Of a stretch of DNA of 64,000 nt, positions 1 through 8,511 are shown one piece after another; position 1 is the stretch's first letter; each line of letters starts with the position of its first letter. A model generated the notes under the pieces. It ran no database searches. It was not told the origin of the DNA and saw only the letters and a program-made list of their open reading frames with translations. The position numbers and the translations under genes were made by a program. The DNA is from DSOI01 sp041394885 (GTDB taxonomy: Bacteria; Acidobacteriota; Terriglobia; Bryobacterales; Bryobacteraceae): contig JAWKHI010000017.1 of NCBI GenBank assembly GCA_041394885.1, positions 1 through 64,000 of the forward strand. Reading direction: 5' to 3'.

Positions 1-590
1 GGACGCGAGCCCACGCGTTCGATCGCATCGGCCGACCCTGGCTGGCCGCCGTCGAAGTGGGTGGCCGCGGTGGCCGCGAGATGGCCACCGGCAGAGAATC
101 CCCAGATGCCGATCCGGTCCGGCTGGACACCCCATTCGGCCGCGCGTGAGCGCACGATCCGAATCGCCCGCTGCGCGTCGCCGAGTTCGATGGGGTGATG
201 GTAGACCGGACCGAGCCGATACTTCAGCACGAACGCCGTGATGCCGAGCGAGTTCAACCAGCGCGCCACCTGATCGCCTTCGTGGTCAATGGCCAGATTG
301 CGGTATCCGCCGCCGGGGCAGACAACCACGGCAGTTCCGGTGGCTGCCGCGGCCGGACGGTAGATGGATAAAGTGGGCTTGTCGGCATCGGCCGTGCCCT
401 TGGCGCCGGGCGCTCCGCCGGGCCACAGCAGCTCGACTTTGGGGGGCTGGCCGCCTCTTTGTGCGAACGATGGGGGCGCGAGAAACGTGGGTGCGCACAG
501 CGAAACCGCGACTACGGACGCGGCAGCCGGTGCGAATCTACTCCACCCGGTAGTTGGGTGCTTCTTTGGTGATGATGACGTCGTGAACAT
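1..590 (-). CDS. Secreted alpha/beta-hydrolase (acetyl-esterase/lipase type), 3' end outside the window
   Basis: The minus strand is open from the window edge through about 590. It encodes a hydrophobic Ala/Val-rich stretch resembling a signal peptide that ends near PPSFAQ, then a WPGGAPGAKG segment, an oxyanion-type PGGGY motif, and the nucleophile elbow GFSAGGHLA. This order is typical of exported acyl esterases that remove acetyl or feruloyl groups from plant polysaccharides. The only ATG in frame lies inside the 3' end of guaB (complement of 588-590), giving an overlap of about 53 bases; no closer ATG or GTG is in frame, so the start is uncertain. The catalytic Asp and His lie beyond the window. 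It is probably cotranscribed with guaB. Family assignment is fairly safe; the substrate is inferred. Confidence 0.72.
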   Translation of the reverse strand, partial: MFTTSSSPKKHPTTGWSRFAPAAASVVAVSLCAPTFLAPPSFAQRGGQPPKVELLWPGGAPGAKGTADADKPTLSIYRPAAAATGTAVVVCPGGGYRNLAIDHEGDQVARWLNSLGITAFVLKYRLGPVYHHPIELGDAQRAIRIVRSRAAEWGVQPDRIGIWGFSAGGHLAATAATHFDGGQPGSADAIERVGSR

Positions 591-2001
591 GGCTCTCCCT
601 CAGGGCGGCCACGGTCACACGGAGGAACTTGGCGCGCTGCTGGAAGTCCGGAACCGTGCCGCAACCGCAATAACCCATGCCGGCGCGCAGCCCGCCGACG
701 AGTTGAAAGACGAGATCGGAAAGCATCCCTTTGTAGGGGACGCGGCCTTCGATTCCTTCCGGCACGAGTTTGGAGGCGGCCACGCCGGCTTGCCCGTAGC
801 GCTCCCCGGAGCCTTGGCTCATGGCACCCAAAGATCCCATGCCGCGATAGCTTTTGAAAGTCCGGCCTTGGTACAGGATCGTCTCACCGGGGCTCTCGTC
901 GGTGCCGGCAAACAGGCTGCCGATCATGACGCAATCGGCGCCGGCGGCAATCGCCTTGGAAACATCGCCGGAATACTTGATGCCACCGTCCGCAATCAGG
1001 GGAACACCGGCGGGCCGGGCGGCCTTGGAGGATTCGGCGATGGCGGTGATCTGGGGGATACCCGCGCCCGACACCACGCGCGTGGTGCAGATGGAACCGG
1101 GCCCGATGCCGACCTTGATACCATCGACTCCGAGCGCAATGAGGTCCCGGGCACCTTCGTACGTGCCGACGTTACCGGCCACCAACTGGACATCGGGAAG
1201 CGCCCGCTTTACGGCGACCACTGCTTCCATGACGCGCTCGCTGTGGCCATGGGCGGTGTCGATGACGATGGCGTCCACCTTCTTCTTCACCAGTTCCTGC
1301 GCGCGTTCGAGAAAATCTCCGGTGGCGCCGATGGCGGCGCCGGCGCGAAGGCGGCCTTGATCGTCCTTGGCAGCGTTAGGATATTTCAGCTTCTTCTGGA
1401 TGTCTTTGACGGTAATCAGACCCTTGAGCATGTAGGCGTCGTCGACCACGAGGAGCTTTTCCACGCGGTGCTGGTGCAGGATCTGTTCGGCCTGTTGGAG
1501 GGTGGTGCCGACGGGGACGGTGATGAGGTCATCCTTAGTCATCACGTCCGCTACGGGCAGATCATACCGGGTCTCGAAGCGCAGATCCCGATTGGTGAGG
1601 ATGCCGACGAGTTTTCCGGCTTTATCGGTGACGGGGACGCCGGAAATCCGAAAGCGGCGCATGACGTCGAGGGCTTCGGCGATCCGTTGGTCCGGGTAGA
1701 TGGTTACCGGGTCCACGATCATGCCTGCTTCGGAGCGCTTCACGCGGTCCACTTCCTCGGCTTGGCGGTCGATCGACATGTTGCGGTGGATGATGCCGAT
1801 TCCGCCTTCGCGCGCCAGTGCGATTGCCAAGTGAGACTCGGTCACCGTATCCATGGCCGAACTGGTGACCGGTATGTTCAGCGCGATCTTGCGGGTGAAC
1901 CAGGTGCGGGTGTCGGCTTCGCCAGGCAGGATTGCACTGCGGGAGGGGACCAGGACGACGTCGTCGAAAGTAAGACCTTCAGGAACCGTATCCGGGATCA
2001 T
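538..2001 (-). CDS. guaB: Inosine-5'-monophosphate dehydrogenase
   Basis: This enzyme catalyses NAD-dependent oxidation of IMP to XMP, the committed step of GTP synthesis in the cytoplasm. The 487-residue protein has the normal length. The N-terminal barrel half carries FDDVVLVPS and PVTSSAMDTV. A pair of CBS domains occupies about residues 95-210, with DPVTIYP and GVPVTD. The catalytic loop GIGPGSICTTRVV puts the nucleophile at Cys305, and the flap segment GMGSLGAMSQGS follows near residue 388. The ATG start gives a standard N-terminus. The gene lies 67 bases downstream of the tRNA-Leu gene on the same strand and may share its transcription. Nothing is missing or disrupted. Confidence 0.98.
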   Translation of the reverse strand: MIPDTVPEGLTFDDVVLVPSRSAILPGEADTRTWFTRKIALNIPVTSSAMDTVTESHLAIALAREGGIGIIHRNMSIDRQAEEVDRVKRSEAGMIVDPVTIYPDQRIAEALDVMRRFRISGVPVTDKAGKLVGILTNRDLRFETRYDLPVADVMTKDDLITVPVGTTLQQAEQILHQHRVEKLLVVDDAYMLKGLITVKDIQKKLKYPNAAKDDQGRLRAGAAIGATGDFLERAQELVKKKVDAIVIDTAHGHSERVMEAVVAVKRALPDVQLVAGNVGTYEGARDLIALGVDGIKVGIGPGSICTTRVVSGAGIPQITAIAESSKAARPAGVPLIADGGIKYSGDVSKAIAAGADCVMIGSLFAGTDESPGETILYQGRTFKSYRGMGSLGAMSQGSGERYGQAGVAASKLVPEGIEGRVPYKGMLSDLVFQLVGGLRAGMGYCGCGTVPDFQQRAKFLRVTVAALRESHVHDVIITKEAPNYRVE

Positions 2002-2068
2002 CGTAGTAGAGGTCAGGATAGCATGGGCGGGCCATAGCGCCGCACCGTGGGGAGAGCAATTGGACTGT

Positions 2069-2155
2069 TGGTGCGGATGAGAGGACTTGAACCTCCACTC
2101 CCTTTCGGGAACCAGATCCTAAGTCTGGCGCGTCTGCCAGTTTCGCCACATCCGC
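2069..2155 (-). tRNA. tRNA-Leu (anticodon UAG, reads CUA)
   Basis: The complement folds as a class II tRNA. The acceptor stem pairs GCGGATG with CATCCGC, followed by discriminator A and a genome-encoded CCA. The D-arm is GCGAAACTGGCAGACGC. The anticodon stem CCAGA/TCTGG encloses CTTAGGA, so the anticodon is TAG (complement of 2119-2121). A long variable arm contains CCCGAAAGGG, and the T-arm has TTCAAGT with stem GGAGG/CCTCT (one G-U pair). The long variable arm and the anticodon agree on leucine. Confidence 0.96.
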
Positions 2156-2246
2156 TCCTCAGGTTCGCCTCAATCATAGCATTTCGCGCCCACCCGCAAG
2201 CTGCCGGCCAACGCTTTCCGGGTGCGTGCCGTGAGCCGGAAAAGGG

Positions 2247-2294
2247 TATCACTTTTTTTTTTCAGCGATCGTTGATTCCCGGACAAAAGTGATA
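2247..2294. repeat. 10-bp perfect inverted repeat overlapping a promoter
   Basis: TATCACTTTT (2247-2256) and AAAAGTGATA (2285-2294) are exact reverse complements separated by 28 bases. The right arm lies in the spacer between the -35 and -10 elements of the promoter at 2272-2300, and the left arm is upstream of the -35. This placement would suit a dimeric repressor or a looping site. No regulator is identified. Confidence 0.45.
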
Positions 2295-2300
2295 TATATT
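2272..2300 (+). promoter_or_regulatory. Sigma-70-type promoter for the secreted Ig-like protein gene
   Basis: TTGATT (2272-2277) and TATATT (2295-2300) are separated by 17 bases, the optimal spacing. Transcription would start near 2307, leaving a short leader before the ATG at 2327. The local AT-richness stands out from the GC-rich surroundings. Confidence 0.6.
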
Positions 2301-2326
2301 CGCGTCATCGTCTATTGCGAGGAAAA

Positions 2327-4942
2327 ATGCTCCCGAATAACGCCCGATCTTCCGTTGTAGCACTCCTGTTCGCGGCCACCTTCCTGCCCGCGATCGAGGC
2401 CCAGACGCCCACGCTAGCCGCCGACAGACCCGTTGTCCATGGCGCGACGTTTCTCGATGCCATTTCCCCGGGGGGATGGGTGACCATCCGTGGGGCCAAC
2501 TTTACGACAGTGACCCGAATTTGGGCAGGAGCCGATTTCAACGGCAACCGCCTCCCGGAATCGCTAGAGGGCGTTAGCGTGAAGATCAACGGTAGCGCCG
2601 CCTACATTTACTTCGTGAGCCCGACGCAATTGAACGTTCTTGCGCCGGATGACGCCGGCTCTGGCCTGGTGGACATCGAGGTCACCACGCCGGGTGGAAC
2701 GGCACGCACCCGCGGCCGGGTCCAACCGGTGGCGCCGGGCTTTTTCACGTTCGAACCTATGAACCGGATGTACGCGGCGGTGGTCCATCCCGATGGAACG
2801 CTCGCTGGTCCGGCGAACCTTTACAACGGGGCCGTTACGGTCCGGCCGCTCGTGCGCGGCGGCCGCGCGCTCGCGTTCGGATCGGGTTTCGGCGGCACCA
2901 CGCCCGCGCTGCCTGCCGGATTGATCGTGGCTGGCCCGGCTCCGCTCTCGGCTCCTCCCGCGGTGACGCTGGGACGGCGGCCGGTCACACTCGAATTCGC
3001 GGGGCGGACCGGCTCCGGGCTGGACCAGTTCAATATGTTTCTTCCAGACGTCGAAGCCGGCGATCAACCGTTCGCGGCCCAATCGGGTGGAGTGAGCTCG
3101 CAGCCCAACCTCTACCTCTGCATCGCCGCGAACGCGCCGGCGAGCCTGGGCATTTCGCGCGACGCGGTGGCCGTTGCCGCGGCTGTGGGCGGGGGCGCGC
3201 AGAGTGAAGACGTACACATAGCAAGTTCCGGCGAGCCATTGGGTTACGTGACAAATATTGAAGCATCGCCTCAGCCGGCTTGGCTGAGTGTGACCAAGGG
3301 GGGTACGACGCCGTCTCCGATCACGATCACCGCCAATCCGGCCGGCCTGGCTCCCGGCAGCTACACGGCGGTGGTGGTGGTCAGTTCCTGCGTCGCGTCG
3401 AACCCGCCGCGCCGGATCACGGTAACTTTCACGGTGACCGGTCCGGTAACGACGCCGGCCCTGAGCGTCAATCCCGCCAACCTGAGCTTCACCGCCGTTG
3501 CCGGCGCGCAGCCGGCTGCGCAGAATCTGAACGTGACCACCACTGGTGTGGCCCAGAGCTTCACCGTCACCCAATCAACGACGAGCGGAGGCAACTGGCT
3601 GACCGTTTCGCCGGTGACGGGCTCCACGCCGGCGACACTTTCGGTGGCGGCCAACACGACCGGTCTCGCGGCGGGATCCTACGATGGACAGGTCCGCATT
3701 GCCACCACCGGTGGGACACCGATCAACGTACCTGTGCGGCTGACCGTTACCGCGCCCACCGGCGGGGCCTCGGCGCCGAAGCTCCCCAAGTTGACTTCCG
3801 TTTCGCCCCGGTTCATACCGGCGGGGGGCATCGTCGACATGGAACTGACTGGCGAGAATCTGGACGATACCTACCGGGTGGATTTCCAATGGGGCAACGG
3901 CGTGGTCGTTGGCGCCCGGCAGGTGACCTCCACCAAGGTGATTGTACGAGTGGGTCTGACGCAGTCGGCGCTACCCGGCTATCGCAACGTCTCGGTGAGC
4001 ACACCGGCGGGAGACTCCAACGCGGTGCAGTACGTGGTGGTGCCGGCCAGCGGCAATCCTCCGGCCGCCGACGGCCCCAAGCCGGCAACGATCACCGACG
4101 TGGCTGTGAGTTCGAGCGCCAATGCCGGCTCCGCCACCCAAAGCGTCCGGCTGCGGTTCACCGATCCTGACGGTGACATCCGTTGGAATGAACCGGCCAA
4201 TCTGGTGTCGGGCCTGTTCGTGATGCCGCTTTCGCCCAACAACCGCGGCTGCTCGGATTTCTTCGGCGGCAACGTGTTCGAGCGTCCCGACCAAAAATCG
4301 GGTCAGATCGTAATCAGCAATACCTTCACATACGTGACCGAATTACGGAACGTGAACCTGGCCGTGTTCCTGCTGGATTCCAAGTTCAACGTGAGCAACG
4401 TGGTGGTTGTGAACGTGCCGTTCTATCACACCGACTGCGACCTGCGGCCGCAGGCCAATCGCTCACCGTCGATCTCCAACGTCCAAGCCAGTTCGGTGGC
4501 CAACCGGAATCAGGCGACACAGCAGGCCAGCCTCGATTTCACCGATCCCAACGGCGACATCCGGGCAGCCGGCTTTACCCGGCTGATCATCGTGCCGCGA
4601 GTGGGCGGCAACGTCTTCAACTGCGGCGACGTGTGGCGAGGAACTTTCCTCGACAAACCCGGGCTCACGTCCGGCCGCATCAGCCTCAGCGAGACGTTTA
4701 ATTATGTGACGGAATTGCGGGGCGGTGTACCGCTGGAAGTGATTCTGGTGGACGCGGAGGGGAATCCCAGCCCACCGGTAAGCGTCACCGTCCCGAACTG
4801 GCACACCCTATGCGACATTACGGGCGGCTTCAAACCCTCCGGCACCGATGGGCCGAAGGTGATTGAAGCGACGCCTGGACCGGACCTGTCGCGTTTCCTG
4901 CCGGAATCGCAGCGGCGGTACCGCCGCACCGACATCCGGTAG
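2327..4942 (+). CDS. Secreted multidomain protein: TIGR03437, two BACON-like, IPT/TIG and two tandem C-terminal domains
   Basis: The protein is about 871 residues and starts at ATG 2327, preceded by GCGAGGAAAA; an in-frame TTG at 2315 is less likely. It begins with a signal peptide (cleavage after EAQ). Next comes a segment with GATFLDAISPGGWVTIRG and YIYFVSPTQLNVLAP, hallmarks of the Solibacter TIGR03437 domain. Two BACON-type Ig modules follow, each with a WLSV/WLTVSP core and a GSY-x-VVV/GQVRI strand. An IPT/TIG domain begins at PKLTSVSPRFIPAGG. The rest is two homologous repeats of about 115 residues, each with a (R/D)FTDP(D/N)GDIR core, a TFTYVTELR-like strand and paired cysteines. This is probably a surface or extracellular binding protein. 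TIGR03437 is usually C-terminal, so its N-terminal position is odd. No catalytic motif is visible. Confidence 0.85.
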   Translation: MLPNNARSSVVALLFAATFLPAIEAQTPTLAADRPVVHGATFLDAISPGGWVTIRGANFTTVTRIWAGADFNGNRLPESLEGVSVKINGSAAYIYFVSPTQLNVLAPDDAGSGLVDIEVTTPGGTARTRGRVQPVAPGFFTFEPMNRMYAAVVHPDGTLAGPANLYNGAVTVRPLVRGGRALAFGSGFGGTTPALPAGLIVAGPAPLSAPPAVTLGRRPVTLEFAGRTGSGLDQFNMFLPDVEAGDQPFAAQSGGVSSQPNLYLCIAANAPASLGISRDAVAVAAAVGGGAQSEDVHIASSGEPLGYVTNIEASPQPAWLSVTKGGTTPSPITITANPAGLAPGSYTAVVVVSSCVASNPPRRITVTFTVTGPVTTPALSVNPANLSFTAVAGAQPAAQNLNVTTTGVAQSFTVTQSTTSGGNWLTVSPVTGSTPATLSVAANTTGLAAGSYDGQVRIATTGGTPINVPVRLTVTAPTGGASAPKLPKLTSVSPRFIPAGGIVDMELTGENLDDTYRVDFQWGNGVVVGARQVTSTKVIVRVGLTQSALPGYRNVSVSTPAGDSNAVQYVVVPASGNPPAADGPKPATITDVAVSSSANAGSATQSVRLRFTDPDGDIRWNEPANLVSGLFVMPLSPNNRGCSDFFGGNVFERPDQKSGQIVISNTFTYVTELRNVNLAVFLLDSKFNVSNVVVVNVPFYHTDCDLRPQANRSPSISNVQASSVANRNQATQQASLDFTDPNGDIRAAGFTRLIIVPRVGGNVFNCGDVWRGTFLDKPGLTSGRISLSETFNYVTELRGGVPLEVILVDAEGNPSPPVSVTVPNWHTLCDITGGFKPSGTDGPKVIEATPGPDLSRFLPESQRRYRRTDIR

Positions 4943-5122
4943 TCCGAGCCATCCGGGCTACGTTTAGTAAAAGGGGCGGGCGGAAGTGGGACTCCACCCG
5001 CTCCTGCTCCATTTCCGCCTGACCGGCTGCGCCCGGAATCGGCGCGATCCCTCCAGGACTATTCCCTCGTCCTCCGCTAACGTCCGCCGCCTCGCCCGTC
5101 GATAGTACCCATTGGAGGCCGT

Positions 5123-6766
5123 TTGCCCAAGTCCCTAGCACCGTCATTCTCCGACTTTCTGTTCCTTGCCATTGTGGCTTGGCTGTTCCTGTTCGGGGAA
5201 GATAGCTGGAGCCGGCTTCTGCTGGATGGCGATACGGGTTGGCACATCCGCACCGGGGAATGGATCCTGGCACATGGCCAAGTGCCCAGTCACGACCTGT
5301 TTTCGTTTTCAAAAAATGGCGAACCGTGGTTTGCGTGGGAATGGGGCGCCGACATCATCTATGCGAAGCTGCACCAGTGGTGGGGACTGAAGGGAATCGT
5401 GGTGCTGGCGGCCGCACAGATCGGCCTTTTCGCCACCCTGATCGCCCGCCTGACACTGTGGAGCGGCGCCAACACGCTGATCACCATCGCGGCTACGATG
5501 CTCGCCGTGGGGGCCAGTTCGCTCCACTACCTCGCGCGTCCGCATCTGTTCACCTTGATGCTGCTGCCGATTTGCCTTTGGATCATCGAGGCGGACCGGC
5601 GCAAGCCGTCGCGCCGGGTGTGGGCCCTGGTTCCGATCACCATCGCATGGACCAACTTGCATGGCGGATTCCTGGCTCTGATCGCCTTCGCCGGCCTATT
5701 GGTGGCCGGAACCTTCGGCGAGGCGCTGTGGAGCCGCTGGCGCGGCGAGCCCGCCGATTGGGATCAGCCGCGCCGCTATGCGATCGTGCTTGTGCTGTGC
5801 GGTCTGGCGACCTTCGTCAATCCGTATGGCTACCACCTTCATTCCCATATCGCCGCGTACCTCAATTCGGATTGGATCCGTACCGTTGTCCAGGAATTTC
5901 AATCGCCGAGCTTCCGAGCCGAGAACCTCCTTCAGTATGAGATGCTGCTGCTGGCGGGTCTGCTGGCGGCGGCGTCCCAACTGGCGCGACGGCGTCTGGT
6001 GGGTCCGCTGTGGATTCTCTTCTGGGCGCATCAATCGCTAGGTTCGGTCCGTCACGTGACCGTCTTCGTCACCGTGGCGGCGCCGATTGTTGCGATGGAG
6101 GCAACTTGGCTTTGGCGCCGGGCGGTGGAGGGTGCATCGAAGAAAAGCGTGCAGGGTATTCTGGATTCCCTGGCCACCGATATGGGGCGCAATTTCCGGT
6201 GGACCAGCCCCTTGCCGGTCCTGTTCGTGGCCGGGCTGCTGCTGGTGGATGCCTTGCCCATTCGTTGGCCGCGCGATTTTCCGGCGCTGCTATTTCCGGT
6301 GAAACTGATCGAGAAGCATGAAGAGCGGATTCGCACGGCGCGGGTGCTCACCACAGACCAGTGGGGAGACTACCTGATCTATCGTTTCTATCCATCGCAC
6401 CGGGTGTTTATCGACGGCCGCAGCGACTTCTACGGCCCAGTCCTCGGCAAGCAGTATGTCCGTGTCTCGAGTGGCCAGCATGACTGGCGGGAGATCTTGG
6501 ACGAGCACGGGTTCGATTTGGCGATGATCCCGGTGGAGTGGTCGCTGGGGAGCCTGCTCAAGCAGCATCCGGACTGGAGACTGATCGAGGACGACGGGAA
6601 ATGTCTGATGTTTGAAAGACGAATGGATGGCCCTGGCGAAGCCAAGCCGAGCACTGTTGCTCGAACCGAAGGAAAGTTTCCCGCCGTGGTGGGGTCTGGG
6701 GAGCCAGGGCCCGCGCCCGCGGACCAACATTTCGCGCGAGCCCTCAAAAAAAGGCTACCCCGCTAA
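5123..6766 (+). CDS. Polytopic membrane protein, possible GT-C-like fold
   Basis: The start is TTG at 5123, with GGAGG at 5114-5118 at good spacing; no better ATG gives the N-terminal membrane segment. The 547-residue protein has about ten hydrophobic helices, beginning FLFLAIVAWLFLFG. An early extracytoplasmic loop carries DGDTGWHIRTGEWI and an acidic FAWEWGADIIY motif. The soluble C-terminal part contains DQWGDYLIYRFYP, VFIDGRSDFYG and a short terminal basic stretch. The helix count and an acidic first loop recall lipid-linked-sugar glycosyltransferases of the GT-C type, but I do not recognise the family, and that link is inference. It lies just upstream of the Tad cluster on the same strand. 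Confidence 0.75.
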   Translation: MPKSLAPSFSDFLFLAIVAWLFLFGEDSWSRLLLDGDTGWHIRTGEWILAHGQVPSHDLFSFSKNGEPWFAWEWGADIIYAKLHQWWGLKGIVVLAAAQIGLFATLIARLTLWSGANTLITIAATMLAVGASSLHYLARPHLFTLMLLPICLWIIEADRRKPSRRVWALVPITIAWTNLHGGFLALIAFAGLLVAGTFGEALWSRWRGEPADWDQPRRYAIVLVLCGLATFVNPYGYHLHSHIAAYLNSDWIRTVVQEFQSPSFRAENLLQYEMLLLAGLLAAASQLARRRLVGPLWILFWAHQSLGSVRHVTVFVTVAAPIVAMEATWLWRRAVEGASKKSVQGILDSLATDMGRNFRWTSPLPVLFVAGLLLVDALPIRWPRDFPALLFPVKLIEKHEERIRTARVLTTDQWGDYLIYRFYPSHRVFIDGRSDFYGPVLGKQYVRVSSGQHDWREILDEHGFDLAMIPVEWSLGSLLKQHPDWRLIEDDGKCLMFERRMDGPGEAKPSTVARTEGKFPAVVGSGEPGPAPADQHFARALKKRLPR

Positions 6767-7086
6767 TGAAATCCCCAGCTTCATCCGAAAGTCCTAAGGG
6801 AGAACGTATCGCGATGAAACCCGAGACTGCTTCCACGCACGTGCCGCCGACCGCCTCAGGTTGGCGCCTACCTGGCGGTCAGCCGATGGCGGAGTTCGCT
6901 ATTGCGCGCGGAAGCTGGGCTGCTTCGATGCTGTTATCATCACGCGCGCTGGCCGGCTTCACGCCCCCGCGTCATCGGGCCCGGTACGGGAGCCGTCAAG
7001 ATTTCGTCAGGACACCGGCTCTGCAGCAGCGGGATTCTTCTGAGCCGCACTCGACGGGGAGCCGCAGCCGGGGGATTGCCCGATGA
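6766..7086 (+). CDS. Doubtful ORF in front of the Tad cluster, possible pilin-like remnant
   Basis: This 106-residue reading frame starts with a TAATG overlap to the preceding stop and ends overlapping the prepilin peptidase start. Its composition (Arg/Ser/Pro-rich, no helix-forming core) is not convincing. The only recognisable patch is GGQPMAEFAIARG near residue 38. It matches the spacing of a type IVb prepilin cleavage motif (Gly, then Glu at +5 followed by Phe), but the long hydrophobic helix that should follow is not intact in any of the three forward frames. A decayed TadE/Flp-like gene or a chance ORF in a 316-base intergenic gap are both possible. Confidence 0.25.
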   Translation: MKSPASSESPKGERIAMKPETASTHVPPTASGWRLPGGQPMAEFAIARGSWAASMLLSSRALAGFTPPRHRARYGSRQDFVRTPALQQRDSSEPHSTGSRSRGIAR

Positions 7087-7574
7087 CGCAGTGGAACCCC
7101 GCCGAAATCGCCAACCTGGAGATGTGGATCACGGCCGCGGTCGGCTGTGGCGCCGCCATCGAAGACCTGCTTCGGCGGACGATTTCCAATTGGTTCGCGA
7201 TCGCGGCGCTGGCGGGTGGGATCGTGTGCCATATTCTGGCCGAAGGGTGGGCGGGTCTGGGCTGGGCGCTTCTGGGCGCCGTAGCCGGCTTCGCCGTATT
7301 TCTCGTGTTCTATTTGCTCGGAGGCATGGGCGGCGGCGACGTCAAGCTCATGTCGGGTTTCGGAGCGCTTCTCGGCGTCTCCCGCCTTTGGAAGTTCGCC
7401 TTTTGGACCGCCCTCACCGGCGGGATCCTGGCGGCGGTTGTGATTGGAGTAGCCGCGCTGAGAGCCCGCGCCGGCTCGAGTTCGAACGAAAACAAAAACA
7501 AGACGCCCGTGGTAATCCCCTACGCCCCGGCGATCGTTTTGGGAGTTTGGCTCACTCTTTTGTCGAGCCAGTGA
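7083..7574 (+). CDS. cpaA: Prepilin peptidase, CpaA/TadV type (A24 family)
   Basis: This inner-membrane aspartic peptidase would process type IVb prepilins for the Tad machine. At 163 residues it is the short form without the N-terminal methylase domain of PilD, as expected for CpaA/TadV. The two catalytic aspartates are visible: one in AAIEDLLRRTISNW near residue 28 and one in the signature GMGGGDVKLM near residue 85. Four or five hydrophobic helices surround them. The start is ATG 7083, preceded by a G-rich GGGGG sequence. It is the first certain gene of the Tad cluster, 13 bases before cpaB. Confidence 0.9.
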   Translation: MTQWNPAEIANLEMWITAAVGCGAAIEDLLRRTISNWFAIAALAGGIVCHILAEGWAGLGWALLGAVAGFAVFLVFYLLGGMGGGDVKLMSGFGALLGVSRLWKFAFWTALTGGILAAVVIGVAALRARAGSSSNENKNKTPVVIPYAPAIVLGVWLTLLSSQ

Positions 7575-7587
7575 GGAGAGGAGTCGT

Positions 7588-8511
7588 ATGGACCGGAGGT
7601 TTCTGACTGTACTGGGCGTAAGCCTGGTCTTCGCGCTGGTGGTCTCCAGCATCTTTTATCAATTGTCGGCACGCGCCGGCTCGAGCGGTCCCGCGCAAAA
7701 CGTCGATACGCAAGATGTCGTCGTCGCGGCCAAGCCGTTGCCGGTAGGCGTTACCATCAAGCCCGACGATATCAAGGTCGTCAAGATTCCCTCCAGCGCT
7801 TTCCCGAAGGGCGCGTTCTCAAAACCCGAGGAAGTCATCGACCGGCCGGTGATCAGCAATGTGCTGTTGGAAGAACCGGTGCTCGAAGGCCGACTCGCGG
7901 CCAGAGGCAGCGGTCTCGGGCTGGCACCGGTCATTCCGGTGGGCATGCGCGCGGTGTCTGTGCGGGTAAACGACGTGGTCGGCGTGGCAGGGTTCGTACT
8001 GCCCGGGATGCACGTCGATGTTCTGGTAACGGGGCGGCCCCCCGGCGCCGACGCGGCGACCATGACCACTACCGCTCTCCAGGACATCACTGTCCTCAGC
8101 GCGGGACAAGCCATGCAGGCCGACCCGCGAGGCCAGGCCATCAACGCTCCCGTGGTCACACTCCTGGTGACTCCGGAGCAGGCCGAGGCCCTTACGCTGG
8201 CCGGCAACGAGGCGCGGATCCAACTTGTGCTCCGCAACGCCTCCGATACATCCCGGTCCCAGACCCCCGGCAAGAAGATGTATGAGCTGTACCGGGTGAA
8301 GCCGGTCCGCAGCGCGGAATCGCAAGGCCGCTGGCGGGGAGAAGGGGAAGGGGAGGAGCCGGAGCCCAGGCCCAGGCCCACTCCGGTGCTGGCGGAGCCG
8401 CCACCGCTGCCCCCGGCCCCGGCCGCTCCACCGCCCGATCAGGTGGTGGTAATCCGCGGTAACCAGAAATCCGTCGAAGTGGTAACCAACGCCCGCACAG
8501 GGAGGAACTGA
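7588..8511 (+). CDS. cpaB: Flp pilus assembly protein CpaB/RcpC with SAF domain
   Basis: CpaB/RcpC is a periplasmic, inner-membrane-anchored component associated with the Tad secretin. The 307-residue protein has an N-terminal signal anchor (FLTVLGVSLVFALVVSSIFY). A SAF domain follows with DVVVAAKPLPVGVTI and SNVLLEEPVLEGRLA. The family core is at residues 130-200, with RAVSVRVNDVVGVAGFVLPG and VDVLVTG. The C-terminal 60 residues are rich in Pro, Glu and Ala and probably disordered. The start is ATG 7588 after GGAGAGGAGTCGT. Its stop overlaps the secretin start (ATGA), indicating translational coupling. Confidence 0.93.
   Translation: MDRRFLTVLGVSLVFALVVSSIFYQLSARAGSSGPAQNVDTQDVVVAAKPLPVGVTIKPDDIKVVKIPSSAFPKGAFSKPEEVIDRPVISNVLLEEPVLEGRLAARGSGLGLAPVIPVGMRAVSVRVNDVVGVAGFVLPGMHVDVLVTGRPPGADAATMTTTALQDITVLSAGQAMQADPRGQAINAPVVTLLVTPEQAEALTLAGNEARIQLVLRNASDTSRSQTPGKKMYELYRVKPVRSAESQGRWRGEGEGEEPEPRPRPTPVLAEPPPLPPAPAAPPPDQVVVIRGNQKSVEVVTNARTGRN

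Noticed and set aside
364..2037. Long plus-strand open frame opposite guaB
   Set aside because: It is an antisense shadow of guaB produced by high GC; it has no recognisable domain and a His/Asp/Gly-rich composition typical of such shadows.
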